Positions 1 through 8,026 of a DNA stretch of 32,474 nt are shown in pieces; the stretch's first letter is position 1, and each line of letters opens with the position of its first letter. Origin of the DNA: Lentisphaeria bacterium UBA1732 (lineage in GTDB: Bacteria > Verrucomicrobiota > Lentisphaeria > Victivallales > UBA1829); the NCBI GenBank assembly GCA_002315855.1, contig DCIG01000083.1, positions 3,349 to 35,822 of the forward strand, read 5' to 3'. A model generated the notes under the pieces. The model was not told the origin of the DNA, searched no databases, and saw nothing but the letters and a program-made list of their open reading frames with translations. A program made the translations under genes and the position numbers.

Positions 1-272
1 ACCATCCTCGAGTTATGATATAGGGGATAGTTGCGATACCTTGCGTCATCCATTTCGTACAGTTTGATCTCGGCATTCTTTTTTACATTTTGAATACAAG
101 ATATCATAGTATCAAGGATTGCCTTAGGTACTCCTTGATAAACAAAATGGAAAACAATAGAATTGACAACAGAACAATGGCGTACTGCACTAAAAGCAGA
201 AACCAATACTGGATACCAATAGTTACTGTCGAAGCAATAACAAATATTTATGCATCTATTCCCCTCGGTCAT
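1..272 (-). CDS. Glycosyltransferase family 8 (LPS glycosyltransferase-like), partial, 3' end outside window
   Basis: The minus strand is open from an ATG at 272-270 to the window edge, giving the first 90 residues. They begin MTEGNRC and continue with INICYCFDSNYWYPV, which matches the N-terminal nucleotide-sugar-binding strand of GT8 enzymes (RfaI/RfaJ, glycogenin-like). A GGAGGTG Shine-Dalgarno lies about six bases before the ATG, inside the end of the upstream glycosyltransferase gene. The two genes overlap by 17 bases, which suggests translational coupling. The DXD metal-binding motif expected further on cannot be seen because the gene is cut by the window boundary. The likely role is adding a hexose to the repeat unit or core of the surface polysaccharide. 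Family assignment is by pattern recognition of the N-terminus only; the sugar is unknown. Confidence 0.72.
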   Translation of the reverse strand, partial: MTEGNRCINICYCFDSNYWYPVLVSAFSAVRHCSVVNSIVFHFVYQGVPKAILDTMISCIQNVKKNAEIKLYEMDDARYRNYPLYHNSRM

Positions 273-1416
273 TCATCACCTCCATCATATGCAGAACATC
301 ATCCCATCTCCTTGCATTTGCTTCCATAGATGTCAATCGATAAAACAGTTCCTTGTTTTCAAGCAATTTGGACGCTGGGAACATCCAGGTTTCTGCATTC
401 TGCAAATGCTGAACAAATTGCTCCACCGTTTCAACGTAATACCCTCGCCCTTTTATCCAATCATAATTGTATCCGCAGAGGTAAATGCTCTTCCCTAAAG
501 CTTGCGCGTACGCAATTGCTCCAAGACCAGTCTGCTTGTCCTCCCCGCACAAATATACATCAAAAACCGAAAACATCCTTATGTATTCATCAATAGAAAC
601 TACCTTATCCCATATTGTATAGTGGAAATGGTGGGCATCCAAATAAGAAGTCAGTTGCTGTGCTCGGTCATTCGACGCAGTATAATTATACATAAAGCAT
701 AAATCTAGCTTATGACGGTAAGGCTCTAGTTGTTTACTGATGCTCAAATAACTTCGCCGGCAATGCCCGCTGTTACCAATCAGGACCTTGACAGGCGTTC
801 CGTCTTGATAATTTTTTACTGCGCACCCATGCATCGCATGGGAAATTTCTTTTGCAAAATCTACCACATAGGAGACTAAATAATTGTTACGGCGGTGGTA
901 TTTTTTTAAGTCTTCAAAATCACCCTGCATAAGGGTCAAAATAACATCCATTTTTCGATATGCAAAAAGATTGATTTTTTGAAGTATTTTATCCTTAATT
1001 TTCTCTGGGAAACAATTTTCCGCGCTAGTTCCCCAACAACCCCAGGAAATATGCCGAAAATACCCAAGCGCTATGGCAAACGCAACTAAATTTGAAAAAA
1101 AACAGCCGTGGAAAAGGATGCTATCGTTACGATGCTTAGAAAGGAAACATAACAAATCAATGTCTTCCAAACTCAATTGCTCTTTTTTGAAGATAGTCAA
1201 TAATCTAAAGAAAAGTGGCAGTTTTTGTTTTTTTTGTGAAATGATATGATAATTAGTCTGTCCTCTGTCAGCAAAAAATTTAACATATTCGTCTCTGCAA
1301 GAATCGTCTGTCGCATAGATTACAAAATAGTGATTGACTTGGGAGTACTCAATAAAGAAATCCAACATCCTTTTTACGTGGAATGTGAGTTTTCCATTAA
1401 AAACATCATAGATCAT
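256..1416 (-). CDS. WecF-like glycosyltransferase (GT56 family, 4-acetamido-dideoxysugar transferase type)
   Basis: This protein of about 386 residues resembles TDP-Fuc4NAc:lipid II transferase (WecF, GT56), which adds a 4-acetamido-4,6-dideoxyhexose to a lipid-linked glycan at the inner membrane face. Supporting features are the ISWGCWGT segment, the VKVLIGNSGHCRRS segment (WecF has an equivalent ..GNSGD.SN..), and the late TGLGAIAYAQALGKSIYLCG segment. Length is close to WecF (about 360). A TTG at 1431 would extend it by five residues, but GGAG lies about nine bases before the ATG at 1416, so I prefer 1416. It overlaps the end of the flippase gene upstream by 11 bases and the GT8 gene downstream by 17. 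No other enterobacterial common antigen genes are visible. Context predicts that it transfers the 4-acylamino-trideoxyhexose made by the genes upstream; acceptor and exact donor are inferred. Confidence 0.75.
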   Translation of the reverse strand: MIYDVFNGKLTFHVKRMLDFFIEYSQVNHYFVIYATDDSCRDEYVKFFADRGQTNYHIISQKKQKLPLFFRLLTIFKKEQLSLEDIDLLCFLSKHRNDSILFHGCFFSNLVAFAIALGYFRHISWGCWGTSAENCFPEKIKDKILQKINLFAYRKMDVILTLMQGDFEDLKKYHRRNNYLVSYVVDFAKEISHAMHGCAVKNYQDGTPVKVLIGNSGHCRRSYLSISKQLEPYRHKLDLCFMYNYTASNDRAQQLTSYLDAHHFHYTIWDKVVSIDEYIRMFSVFDVYLCGEDKQTGLGAIAYAQALGKSIYLCGYNYDWIKGRGYYVETVEQFVQHLQNAETWMFPASKLLENKELFYRLTSMEANARRWDDVLHMMEVMNDRGE

Positions 1417-2866
1417 AATTTTTGACTCCAAATATAGATATTATTTTAAACATCTTTCGCAATTCAGACGGAATTAATCTGCAAGGCAGGCAACCGATAA
1501 GATACAATATGCAGAACGCAGGAGCGCCGAGCAACAACTGTGACCACGAGGTGGCGAGAAAGCGCAATCCGAACAACACCACGCCGCCGGAAACAACGCT
1601 GATCAGCATAAGCGGCAGCAGGCCTAACATTTGCGTCCATGGCGCATAATTGATCAGCTTGCGGTTCATCCAGCCGTTTTCTATTGCGCATACGAATCCC
1701 ATTGCCGCTCCGGCAGCGACCATTGCGACAACGCCATAGCGATAGGTAACGAAAATTACGACTGCGCACTGTATTTTTTTGATGATCTCCAAAATCAGGA
1801 ATACATCGCTGCGTCCGCAGGCGGTGATAATCTGCAGATTGGTCGTATGTAACGGCCAGAAAAGATATTCGATACAGCAAAGGCGTAAAAAGATTACACA
1901 CGGCAGCCATTTCTCCGTCAGCAGAATTTTGACCAGCGGCTCCGCCAGGATAAAGAGCAGCGTCAATGCCGGAATCACCGCAAACATAATATTCTGTAAT
2001 CCGCGTTTTGCCAGTAACCGCATCTTTTCGCGATCTGACTGGATTTCGGAAAAAGCGGGAAAAAGAACGCTGCCCAATGTGGAATTGATTACCCCCATTC
2101 CGATATTGGGAATCGATTTCCCTCGGTTGTAATAGGAAAGCATCGTCAGATTTGCGATTTTTCCTATGGTAAGCGAATAAATGTCATTGTAAAGCGTATC
2201 CAGCAATCCCGAGACGAAAAGTTTCCAGCCGAATTGAAACAAGCCTTTTGCCCGCGACCAGTCAAAGATCCATTGCGGTCGCCATTTGACCCAGAACCAA
2301 AGTGAGAGGCCATTGATAACGGCATTCGTCAACTGTTGAATAATCAATGCCCAAACTCCAAATCCTTGATAAGCAAGAATAATGCCGGTCGTTCCGGAAA
2401 TCAACAGCGATGTCCAGCTGATGCGGAAGCTGAGATGAAAAAGCATTCGTTTATTGAGTAACGCACTTTGAATATTGGAGAAAGAATTGATAATAATGAC
2501 GAACGAGAGGGTTCGCAAATACAGCGTCAGTTTTGGTGTATGATAGAATATTGCGATGTACGGCGCGGCAAGAAAAAGTAAGCCATACATCACCAGCGCA
2601 ATCGTGATATTGATGAAAAAAACACTACTGCTGTCGGCTTCGGTCAAATCTTTTTTCTGAATCAACGCAGAACCGAAACCCGCATTGACAAAACAGCCGC
2701 ACAGCCCGATAAAAACCATCATAATGGCAATGACGCCGAATTCCTCAGGGGTAAGCAGCCGCACAAGGACGATGGAAATCACAAAGGAAATTCCTTGACT
2801 TCCAATGCGTTCCAATCCCTGCCAGAAAACGCCGGAAACAATCTTGTGTTTTAATGTATCAGCCAT
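1406..2866 (-). CDS. Polysaccharide flippase, Wzx/MOP superfamily (lipopolysaccharide biosynthesis protein)
   Basis: This integral membrane protein of 486 residues has about 12-14 hydrophobic segments. Its opening, GVFWQGLERIGSQGISFVIS followed by LVRLLTPEEFGVIA, is typical of the polysaccharide transport (PST/Wzx) branch of the MOP flippases. It would flip undecaprenyl-linked repeat units across the inner membrane. An in-frame start lies at 2983, but the family N-terminus begins at the ATG at 2866 (MADTLKHK), which overlaps the acyltransferase stop by eight bases with AAAGGA upstream. I therefore use 2866. It sits between the sugar-modification genes and the glycosyltransferases, as expected in a Wzx/Wzy-type locus. 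No Wzy polymerase is recognised in the window. Confidence 0.88.
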   Translation of the reverse strand: MADTLKHKIVSGVFWQGLERIGSQGISFVISIVLVRLLTPEEFGVIAIMMVFIGLCGCFVNAGFGSALIQKKDLTEADSSSVFFINITIALVMYGLLFLAAPYIAIFYHTPKLTLYLRTLSFVIIINSFSNIQSALLNKRMLFHLSFRISWTSLLISGTTGIILAYQGFGVWALIIQQLTNAVINGLSLWFWVKWRPQWIFDWSRAKGLFQFGWKLFVSGLLDTLYNDIYSLTIGKIANLTMLSYYNRGKSIPNIGMGVINSTLGSVLFPAFSEIQSDREKMRLLAKRGLQNIMFAVIPALTLLFILAEPLVKILLTEKWLPCVIFLRLCCIEYLFWPLHTTNLQIITACGRSDVFLILEIIKKIQCAVVIFVTYRYGVVAMVAAGAAMGFVCAIENGWMNRKLINYAPWTQMLGLLPLMLISVVSGGVVLFGLRFLATSWSQLLLGAPAFCILYLIGCLPCRLIPSELRKMFKIISIFGVKNYDL

Positions 2867-3479
2867 GAATCTTATTAAGTCCTTTTGCCGGAGTTCCAAC
2901 GGCGACAGTTTTCGTTGGAATATCACGAATGACGGTTCCGCCGGCACCGATGACGGCATCGTCACCGACGGAATGCTCCTCAATCATACAGCTGCCGATC
3001 CCCATCATCGCACACTCGCCGATAACGCTATGCCCAGCCAGCTGGACGCCGCCGCATATGTGACAGCCGTCATGCAGCACGGAATCGTGGGAGACGTTAG
3101 CGCAGTTGTTGACGATGCAGAAATCCTCGATCACACAATCGGGGTCAATATTTGCCAGCGCACCGATATAACTGCCTGTGCCGATTTTTACACCTTCAGC
3201 AATTTGTGCCGACGGATGGATCAGTGTCGGGATGCAAAAAGTTGCTTTCAGCTGCCGTCCCTTGTCCAGCCGCATCCGGTTATTGCCGAATGCGACAAAG
3301 ACCTTAACTCCTTGCGGGATGTCTTCAAAACGGACGATTCTGCTGCCCAAAAAGGCGGTACCGACCCGTTCTAATGAATCTTCCCAAAATCCGGCAATCT
3401 CATAACCGCAAAGTCTTGCCGTTGCAGCAATAACTTTGGCGTGCCCACTTGCCCCATATATGAAAATTTTATTAATCAT
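2859..3479 (-). CDS. Sugar O-/N-acyltransferase, NeuD/PglD/VioB family
   Basis: This 206-residue protein has an N-terminal Rossmann-like domain (IFIYGASGHAKVIAA, the nucleotide-sugar-binding part of PglD) followed by a left-handed beta-helix of hexapeptide repeats from about residue 88. The sequence NVSHDSVLHD carries a His (about 131) at the position of the catalytic base of PglD. Members acetylate 4-amino nucleotide sugars (PglD, VioB, PerB) or sialic acid (NeuD). Because it directly follows a 4-aminotransferase gene, N-acylation of a 4-amino sugar is the most likely reaction. The acyl donor is probably acetyl-CoA, but other acyl groups cannot be excluded. No clear Shine-Dalgarno precedes the ATG. 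The gene is clearly richer in GC than the aminotransferase gene before it. Confidence 0.85.
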   Translation of the reverse strand: MINKIFIYGASGHAKVIAATARLCGYEIAGFWEDSLERVGTAFLGSRIVRFEDIPQGVKVFVAFGNNRMRLDKGRQLKATFCIPTLIHPSAQIAEGVKIGTGSYIGALANIDPDCVIEDFCIVNNCANVSHDSVLHDGCHICGGVQLAGHSVIGECAMMGIGSCMIEEHSVGDDAVIGAGGTVIRDIPTKTVAVGTPAKGLNKIHG

Positions 3480-3513
3480 AAAAAAAGATTACATCAGTAA
3501 ATACAATAAAAAA

Positions 3514-4593
3514 CTAAAATGATTTACAGATGATTTCCCCAATACGAATTACATCGGATTCACTAAGATTGAAATATAAAGGAAGGCAAAGTATACGCTC
3601 TGCTAAAGATTCCGAAAACGGCATCTTTTTATAAGGAACTATTGTTTTATATGTATTTAATGATGGATAGAAATAGCGTCTAGGAACAATATTGTTTTCT
3701 AAAAGTTTATCTTGTACAAGTAGTAAATCGGCTTCAGAACGAAATACAACAGGGAAATAGCTACAGTTACATTCGCCTGAAAGCTTTTGAAAGGATAAAT
3801 CATTGCGACATGAAAGAATCTCTTTATATAGATTGTACTTTCTCTTTCGATCAGCGATTGCTTCTTTAAGATATTTTAAATTTGCTAATCCTAATGCAGC
3901 ATTCACTTCCGTCATTTTATAATTGGACCCAACAATTTCTACATCTTTGTGATCATTGTATCCAAAAAATCGGAGCATTTGAAGTTTTTTTAATAATTCA
4001 TTGTTGGAAGTTATGCATCCACCACCTTCCGCAGTATTAAGCATTTTTGTTGCATGAAAACTTGTCGCAGAAATATCCCCGAAAGACAAAAGTGCTTTTC
4101 CTTTATATCGACTGCCCACAGCATGGGCACCATCATATATAACCTTTAAATGATATTTTGTAGCAATTGCTTCGATTGCTTCAATGTTACAAGGATTTCC
4201 AAACACATGGACAGGCATGATTGCAACTGTTTTATCCGTAATAGCGTATTCGATTTTTTGGGGATCTATATTAAATGTTTCCGGATCAATATCTACATAA
4301 ACAGGAGTGCAACCTTCATATAATATAGCACTTGTTGTCGCAATAAAAGAAAAGGGCGAAGTAATTATTTCGCCCCGAATGTTTAAGGCTCGAATAGCCG
4401 CTTGAATTGCATACGTTCCATTAGTTACTGTAACGATATTATCAAGCATTTCATATTGACAAAAATCATGTTCAAATTTTTGAACCAAAGGTCCATTGTG
4501 CGTCATTATACCAGAGGCCCATACCGTCTTCAATAATTCGGTATATTCTCCAAGAGGAGCCAAGGTAGGTTGAGTTACAAAGATTTTTTCCAT
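3514..4593 (-). CDS. PLP-dependent sugar aminotransferase, DegT/DnrJ/EryC1/StrS family (VioA/FdtB-like)
   Basis: This 359-residue fold-type I aminotransferase belongs to the nucleotide-sugar family. SFHATKMLNTAEGGG contains the Schiff-base lysine (about K183), and IYDGAHAVGS holds the Asp (about D154) that binds the PLP pyridine nitrogen. The N-terminal style (TQPTLAPL, THNGPL, EIITSPFSFIATTSAIL) resembles VioA and related dTDP-4-amino-4,6-dideoxyglucose transaminases, which aminate a 4-keto sugar with glutamate. It starts two bases after the Gfo/Idh stop, with AGGAAAT as ribosome-binding site. With a 2,3-dehydratase and a reductase upstream, the substrate is predicted to be an NDP-4-keto-2,6-dideoxyhexose. 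C-3 transamination is possible but less likely, because no 3,4-ketoisomerase gene is seen. The coding sequence is AT-rich. Confidence 0.9.
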   Translation of the reverse strand: MEKIFVTQPTLAPLGEYTELLKTVWASGIMTHNGPLVQKFEHDFCQYEMLDNIVTVTNGTYAIQAAIRALNIRGEIITSPFSFIATTSAILYEGCTPVYVDIDPETFNIDPQKIEYAITDKTVAIMPVHVFGNPCNIEAIEAIATKYHLKVIYDGAHAVGSRYKGKALLSFGDISATSFHATKMLNTAEGGGCITSNNELLKKLQMLRFFGYNDHKDVEIVGSNYKMTEVNAALGLANLKYLKEAIADRKRKYNLYKEILSCRNDLSFQKLSGECNCSYFPVVFRSEADLLLVQDKLLENNIVPRRYFYPSLNTYKTIVPYKKMPFSESLAERILCLPLYFNLSESDVIRIGEIICKSF

Positions 4594-4595
4594 AA

Positions 4596-5627
4596 TTATT
4601 TCCTCGAAATAGATTGAAAATCTTCAACAAGTTTGGCTTGTCGTAAAATATCAGAGTACTGCCTTTTCCTGACTTTATAATCTTTTATACAAGTCATAAA
4701 ATGGCAAATAGATTTAGAAAAAGCGTCATCACTAGGTAAATCTCGCGTTTCAACACTTTTTCCCTTTCGGATAGTAACTGAAGGAGTAAAACCATCTGGT
4801 GCGGTAAGAATACGTCCTGTATATAAACATCCTATGCTCCCCCATATCTCCAGTTCACATTTATAATCATTGTCCATTCCAAAAGCAAGCTGGGCAGTTA
4901 TTCCATCATCATTAACCATCGTTGCGCTACCAAATGTATCTACATCAAATTCACCGACATTATTAAGGTTGGCTGTCTGAATCTTTGCAGACTGACCAAG
5001 AAGATGACAAGCATACCTAATTGTATACCCTCCACAATCCAATAAAGCCCCTCCACCCAATAGTTTATTATAACGAAAATCATTAGTACCACGATGAGGA
5101 AAACCAAAACTTATACGAATCAGCCTGATTTCACCTATTTCACCCGACTTGATCAGATGATCAATTGAATCTATTTGCTCATGAAAAACAAACATATAGT
5201 TTTCATGTAAAGCAACATTCATTCGTTCCGATAATTTTACAAGATTTTCAGACAGGGTTAATGATGTCGTGGCAGGTTTTTCTACAAAAACATGTTTTCC
5301 CTTTTCTATAGCTTTCTTTGCCCATGGGAAATGCAATCCAGGGGGAAGTGGAATATATATTGAATCTATTTCATCGGTTGAAAGCAGTTCATCATAAGAC
5401 TGAAAAATCTTTCCTCCGTACTGTTCGATAAAACTGTAAGCTTTATCTTTTTCTGTTTGCTGTTGCTTTTTTATTTCATTTGAAGAAACAATACTAATTT
5501 TATCTCCAAACCACTCTTCAGGAGAGGCAATACCAATCCCAGCAAATGAAAAAAGATTTGTTTTTTTAAGTGCTGGCATAAATCTCCTGAAAGCAATTTC
5601 AGAAGGACAAAGAACTGCAATATTCAT
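4596..5627 (-). CDS. Gfo/Idh/MocA family oxidoreductase, probable NDP-3-keto-2,6-dideoxyhexose 3-reductase
   Basis: This 343-residue NAD(P)-dependent oxidoreductase has an N-terminal Rossmann domain followed by the signature KHVFVEKPATTSLT with the catalytic EKP lysine. A C-terminal alpha/beta domain contains GGGALLDCGGYTIRYA, typical of Gfo/Idh/MocA. A strong Shine-Dalgarno (AAGGAGG) lies nine bases before the ATG. The gene sits 17 bases after a 2,3-dehydratase gene. In deoxysugar pathways (for example KijD10 and SpnN), a Gfo/Idh-type enzyme reduces the C-3 ketone of the unstable 3,4-diketo-2,6-dideoxy product of that dehydratase, so this role is inferred from context. Stereochemistry at C-3 cannot be predicted here. 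Confidence 0.85.
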   Translation of the reverse strand: MNIAVLCPSEIAFRRFMPALKKTNLFSFAGIGIASPEEWFGDKISIVSSNEIKKQQQTEKDKAYSFIEQYGGKIFQSYDELLSTDEIDSIYIPLPPGLHFPWAKKAIEKGKHVFVEKPATTSLTLSENLVKLSERMNVALHENYMFVFHEQIDSIDHLIKSGEIGEIRLIRISFGFPHRGTNDFRYNKLLGGGALLDCGGYTIRYACHLLGQSAKIQTANLNNVGEFDVDTFGSATMVNDDGITAQLAFGMDNDYKCELEIWGSIGCLYTGRILTAPDGFTPSVTIRKGKSVETRDLPSDDAFSKSICHFMTCIKDYKVRKRQYSDILRQAKLVEDFQSISRK

Positions 5628-5644
5628 GTTTTGTATCCTCCTTT

Positions 5645-7057
5645 TTAAGAAGTAAGTAGATTTAAAGTAGCTAACAAACTTCGTAATTGGATATTAATAT
5701 AATTATTGAATTTCAGCATTTCTCGAAGTTGCCAAAGAGTCATCCAACGATAGTTTTCTGGAAGATCCTGATCAGGAAAGTTTTTATCTGCTATTACCAA
5801 GATATTCCGATTTTGTTCCCGATAAAATCTTCCTCCTTCTTCAGACTGATTACAATCAAATATAATATTTTCTTTAGGTGCATTCAGAATATAGTCAAGA
5901 AAATATGGCTTTCCTGATCGATAATCCCCTGTTAAACATTGTACAGTAGGAGCTAACTCAATAATATCAAGATTTCCGCATTCTAATTTTGCTTGGACAA
6001 GAAAATTAGCAATCCCATTTTCAAAAATTTTTATAATTAACGCACATATCCCATGTTGCATCGGTTGAACCAAAGGTTGACACCATGACGCGACCTCTCG
6101 ATTCGCAATTGTAACTTGTGCTGCTACAATTCTAAAATAAAGATTATCATCTCGTATAATTTCTTGATCGTTGATGTTCCATTGAGAAACCTTTTTTAAA
6201 GGCATTAAACGAGACTTGATAGAATATTTTGTTTTCAATTCTGCAAGCCAAAACATCGTATCTTCAAAATACGAAGATGAATTGTCTCTATAAAGGGATG
6301 CAAGTAAAGCTCGTGAATAAAATGTTTTTGCATACTGTATAAGAGGAACAAGTTCATTCCCTGTCCACCCCAATCCTGAAATTACAGTCCTTGTATCCAT
6401 ATTTACTGTATTATCAAAATGCAAAAGTTTTTTTAGTTGTCCCAATGTAACCCATATAAAATCTTCATATAGAGGTATTTCATCCTCAATCTCTATTATG
6501 ATATTACGATTCCTTTTATGGAAAAAACGCCCACCTTGTTCGGACTGTAATTGGTCAATCCAAATTTTATACTGTCTTGAATTCTTAAAATAATTTAAAT
6601 AGTAAGGGACTTTTCCTCCATGAACTTGCATATAATTACTTCTTGTAGCCTGCAATGTGGGGGATAATTGTACATGATTAATATTGCCAGGTTCAATCTT
6701 AGCTTGTAGAAGAAAACACAAAACTCCGTTTTTTTCTTGAACTATAATCCCAAGAAAACCAACTTCAGGTTGATCAATAATAGGCTGCTGCCAATGCTTT
6801 TTTAAAGTCGGTATACCATCTGTTTCAATATCAAGTCCTCTAATTGCAAAAAATTTTCCGCTATCATGCTCTAAATCCCCGTTTTCTTTATTAAAAAACC
6901 AATGACACATTTTATTAAAACAAGTAAGTTCTATATCAACCTTTACCGCATCATTACGTTCTTTAAGCCATAACCGAATATCGTCTACCGTTCCCGCTGG
7001 ACCAACATCTGTCAATAATGAAATAGCTAATTTTAGATTATCTTGTTGATTTTGCAT
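5645..7057 (-). CDS. NDP-hexose 2,3-dehydratase (EvaA/TylX3/SpnO family)
   Basis: This protein of about 470 residues has two tandem copies of the hexose-dehydratase domain (Pfam Hexose_dehydrat), roughly residues 25-235 and 245-465. Copy 1 has GFLGIIVQEKNGVLCFLLQ, AKIEPGNINHVQLSPTLQAT and RSNYMQVHGGKVPY. Copy 2 has the diverged counterparts HGICALIIK, FLVQAKLECGNLDIIELAPT and QSEEGGRFY. EvaA-type enzymes remove the C-2 hydroxyl of dTDP-4-keto-6-deoxyglucose, giving a 3,4-diketo-2,6-dideoxy sugar. A GTG at 7066 would add three residues, but AGGTG sits seven bases before the ATG at 7057, so 7057 is preferred. The family is classically found in antibiotic sugar clusters of actinomycetes. Here it is AT-rich and embedded in a polysaccharide operon, 37 bases after fcl. 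Function is a confident family call; the nucleotide carrier is uncertain. Confidence 0.9.
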   Translation of the reverse strand: MQNQQDNLKLAISLLTDVGPAGTVDDIRLWLKERNDAVKVDIELTCFNKMCHWFFNKENGDLEHDSGKFFAIRGLDIETDGIPTLKKHWQQPIIDQPEVGFLGIIVQEKNGVLCFLLQAKIEPGNINHVQLSPTLQATRSNYMQVHGGKVPYYLNYFKNSRQYKIWIDQLQSEQGGRFFHKRNRNIIIEIEDEIPLYEDFIWVTLGQLKKLLHFDNTVNMDTRTVISGLGWTGNELVPLIQYAKTFYSRALLASLYRDNSSSYFEDTMFWLAELKTKYSIKSRLMPLKKVSQWNINDQEIIRDDNLYFRIVAAQVTIANREVASWCQPLVQPMQHGICALIIKIFENGIANFLVQAKLECGNLDIIELAPTVQCLTGDYRSGKPYFLDYILNAPKENIIFDCNQSEEGGRFYREQNRNILVIADKNFPDQDLPENYRWMTLWQLREMLKFNNYINIQLRSLLATLNLLTS

Positions 7058-7094
7058 AATTATCACCTAATATCTATAGACATCCTGAAAATTT

Positions 7095-8024
7095 TCATAA
7101 ACACTTCCAATATTCATCGACCGTCCTTCTGATTCCCTCATCGAGAGAAATCATCGGCTTCCAGCCGAGTTTATGAGCGCGTGATGAATCCATGAGTTTG
7201 CGGTACATGCCGTCCGGCTTGCTGCTGTCCCAGCTGATTTTTCCTGAATATCCGGCAGCAGAAGCAATCTTTTCCGCCAATTCCCTGATGGTGATGTCAG
7301 AACCATAACCGATGTTGATGACTTCAGGCTCGCTGCGGTTCTGCATAAAGTAGAAGACAGCATTGGCGACATCATCCACATGGAGGAATTCGCGCAACGG
7401 CTTGCCTGTCCCCCAAAGAACTTCTTCCGCACGATTCTCACGGGCGGCCTCGACGAAACGACGTACCAGTGTCGGGAACACATGACCATTGACAAGGTCG
7501 TAGGTGTCGTTCGTTCCGTAGAGATTGCACGGCATCAGGCTGATGGTATCCCATCCATACTGTCTGGAAAGATACAGGCAAAGTTTGTAGCCGGAAATTT
7601 TTGCCAAAGCATATCCCTCGTTGGTCGGCTCAAGCGGTCCCGTCAGAAGATATTCTTCCTTAATCGGCTGCGGTGCCTGACACGGATAAATGCAGCTGGA
7701 ACCGAGGAAACAGAATTTTTTCACCTGATGCAGATAGCTCTGCATGATGACATTATTCTGGATTTCCAGATTTTCCAGAAGAAATTCAGCACAATGCGTC
7801 TTGTTTGCCATGATTCCGCCGACCTTGGCGCCGGCAAGAATCACATAATCCGGCTTCTCGATGTCGAAGAAATCTCTGACGGCCTGCTGATTGCGCAAAT
7901 CGAGTTCAGCATGTGTGCGTTTCAGGATATTGGTATATCCTTCGCTTTCAAACTTGCGGACACAGGCGCTGCCGACCATCCCGCGATGACCGCAAATGAA
8001 AATCTTTGCATTTTTTTCAATCAT
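7095..8024 (-). CDS. fcl: GDP-L-fucose synthase (GDP-4-keto-6-deoxy-D-mannose 3,5-epimerase/4-reductase)
   Basis: This 309-residue extended short-chain dehydrogenase is the usual length for Fcl/WcaG. It has an N-terminal GHRGMVGSA dinucleotide-binding motif, the family hallmark AGAKVGGIMANKT, the SSCIYP segment with the catalytic Ser, and the YALAKISG Tyr/Lys pair. The CNLYGTNDTYD segment is characteristic. It converts the product of Gmd into GDP-L-fucose using NADPH. It follows gmd by two bases (TGA-CG-ATG) with no clear Shine-Dalgarno of its own, so translation is probably coupled. GDP-fucose would feed a fucosyltransferase that is not seen in this window. Confidence 0.97.
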   Translation of the reverse strand: MIEKNAKIFICGHRGMVGSACVRKFESEGYTNILKRTHAELDLRNQQAVRDFFDIEKPDYVILAGAKVGGIMANKTHCAEFLLENLEIQNNVIMQSYLHQVKKFCFLGSSCIYPCQAPQPIKEEYLLTGPLEPTNEGYALAKISGYKLCLYLSRQYGWDTISLMPCNLYGTNDTYDLVNGHVFPTLVRRFVEAARENRAEEVLWGTGKPLREFLHVDDVANAVFYFMQNRSEPEVINIGYGSDITIRELAEKIASAAGYSGKISWDSSKPDGMYRKLMDSSRAHKLGWKPMISLDEGIRRTVDEYWKCL

Positions 8025-8026
8025 CG

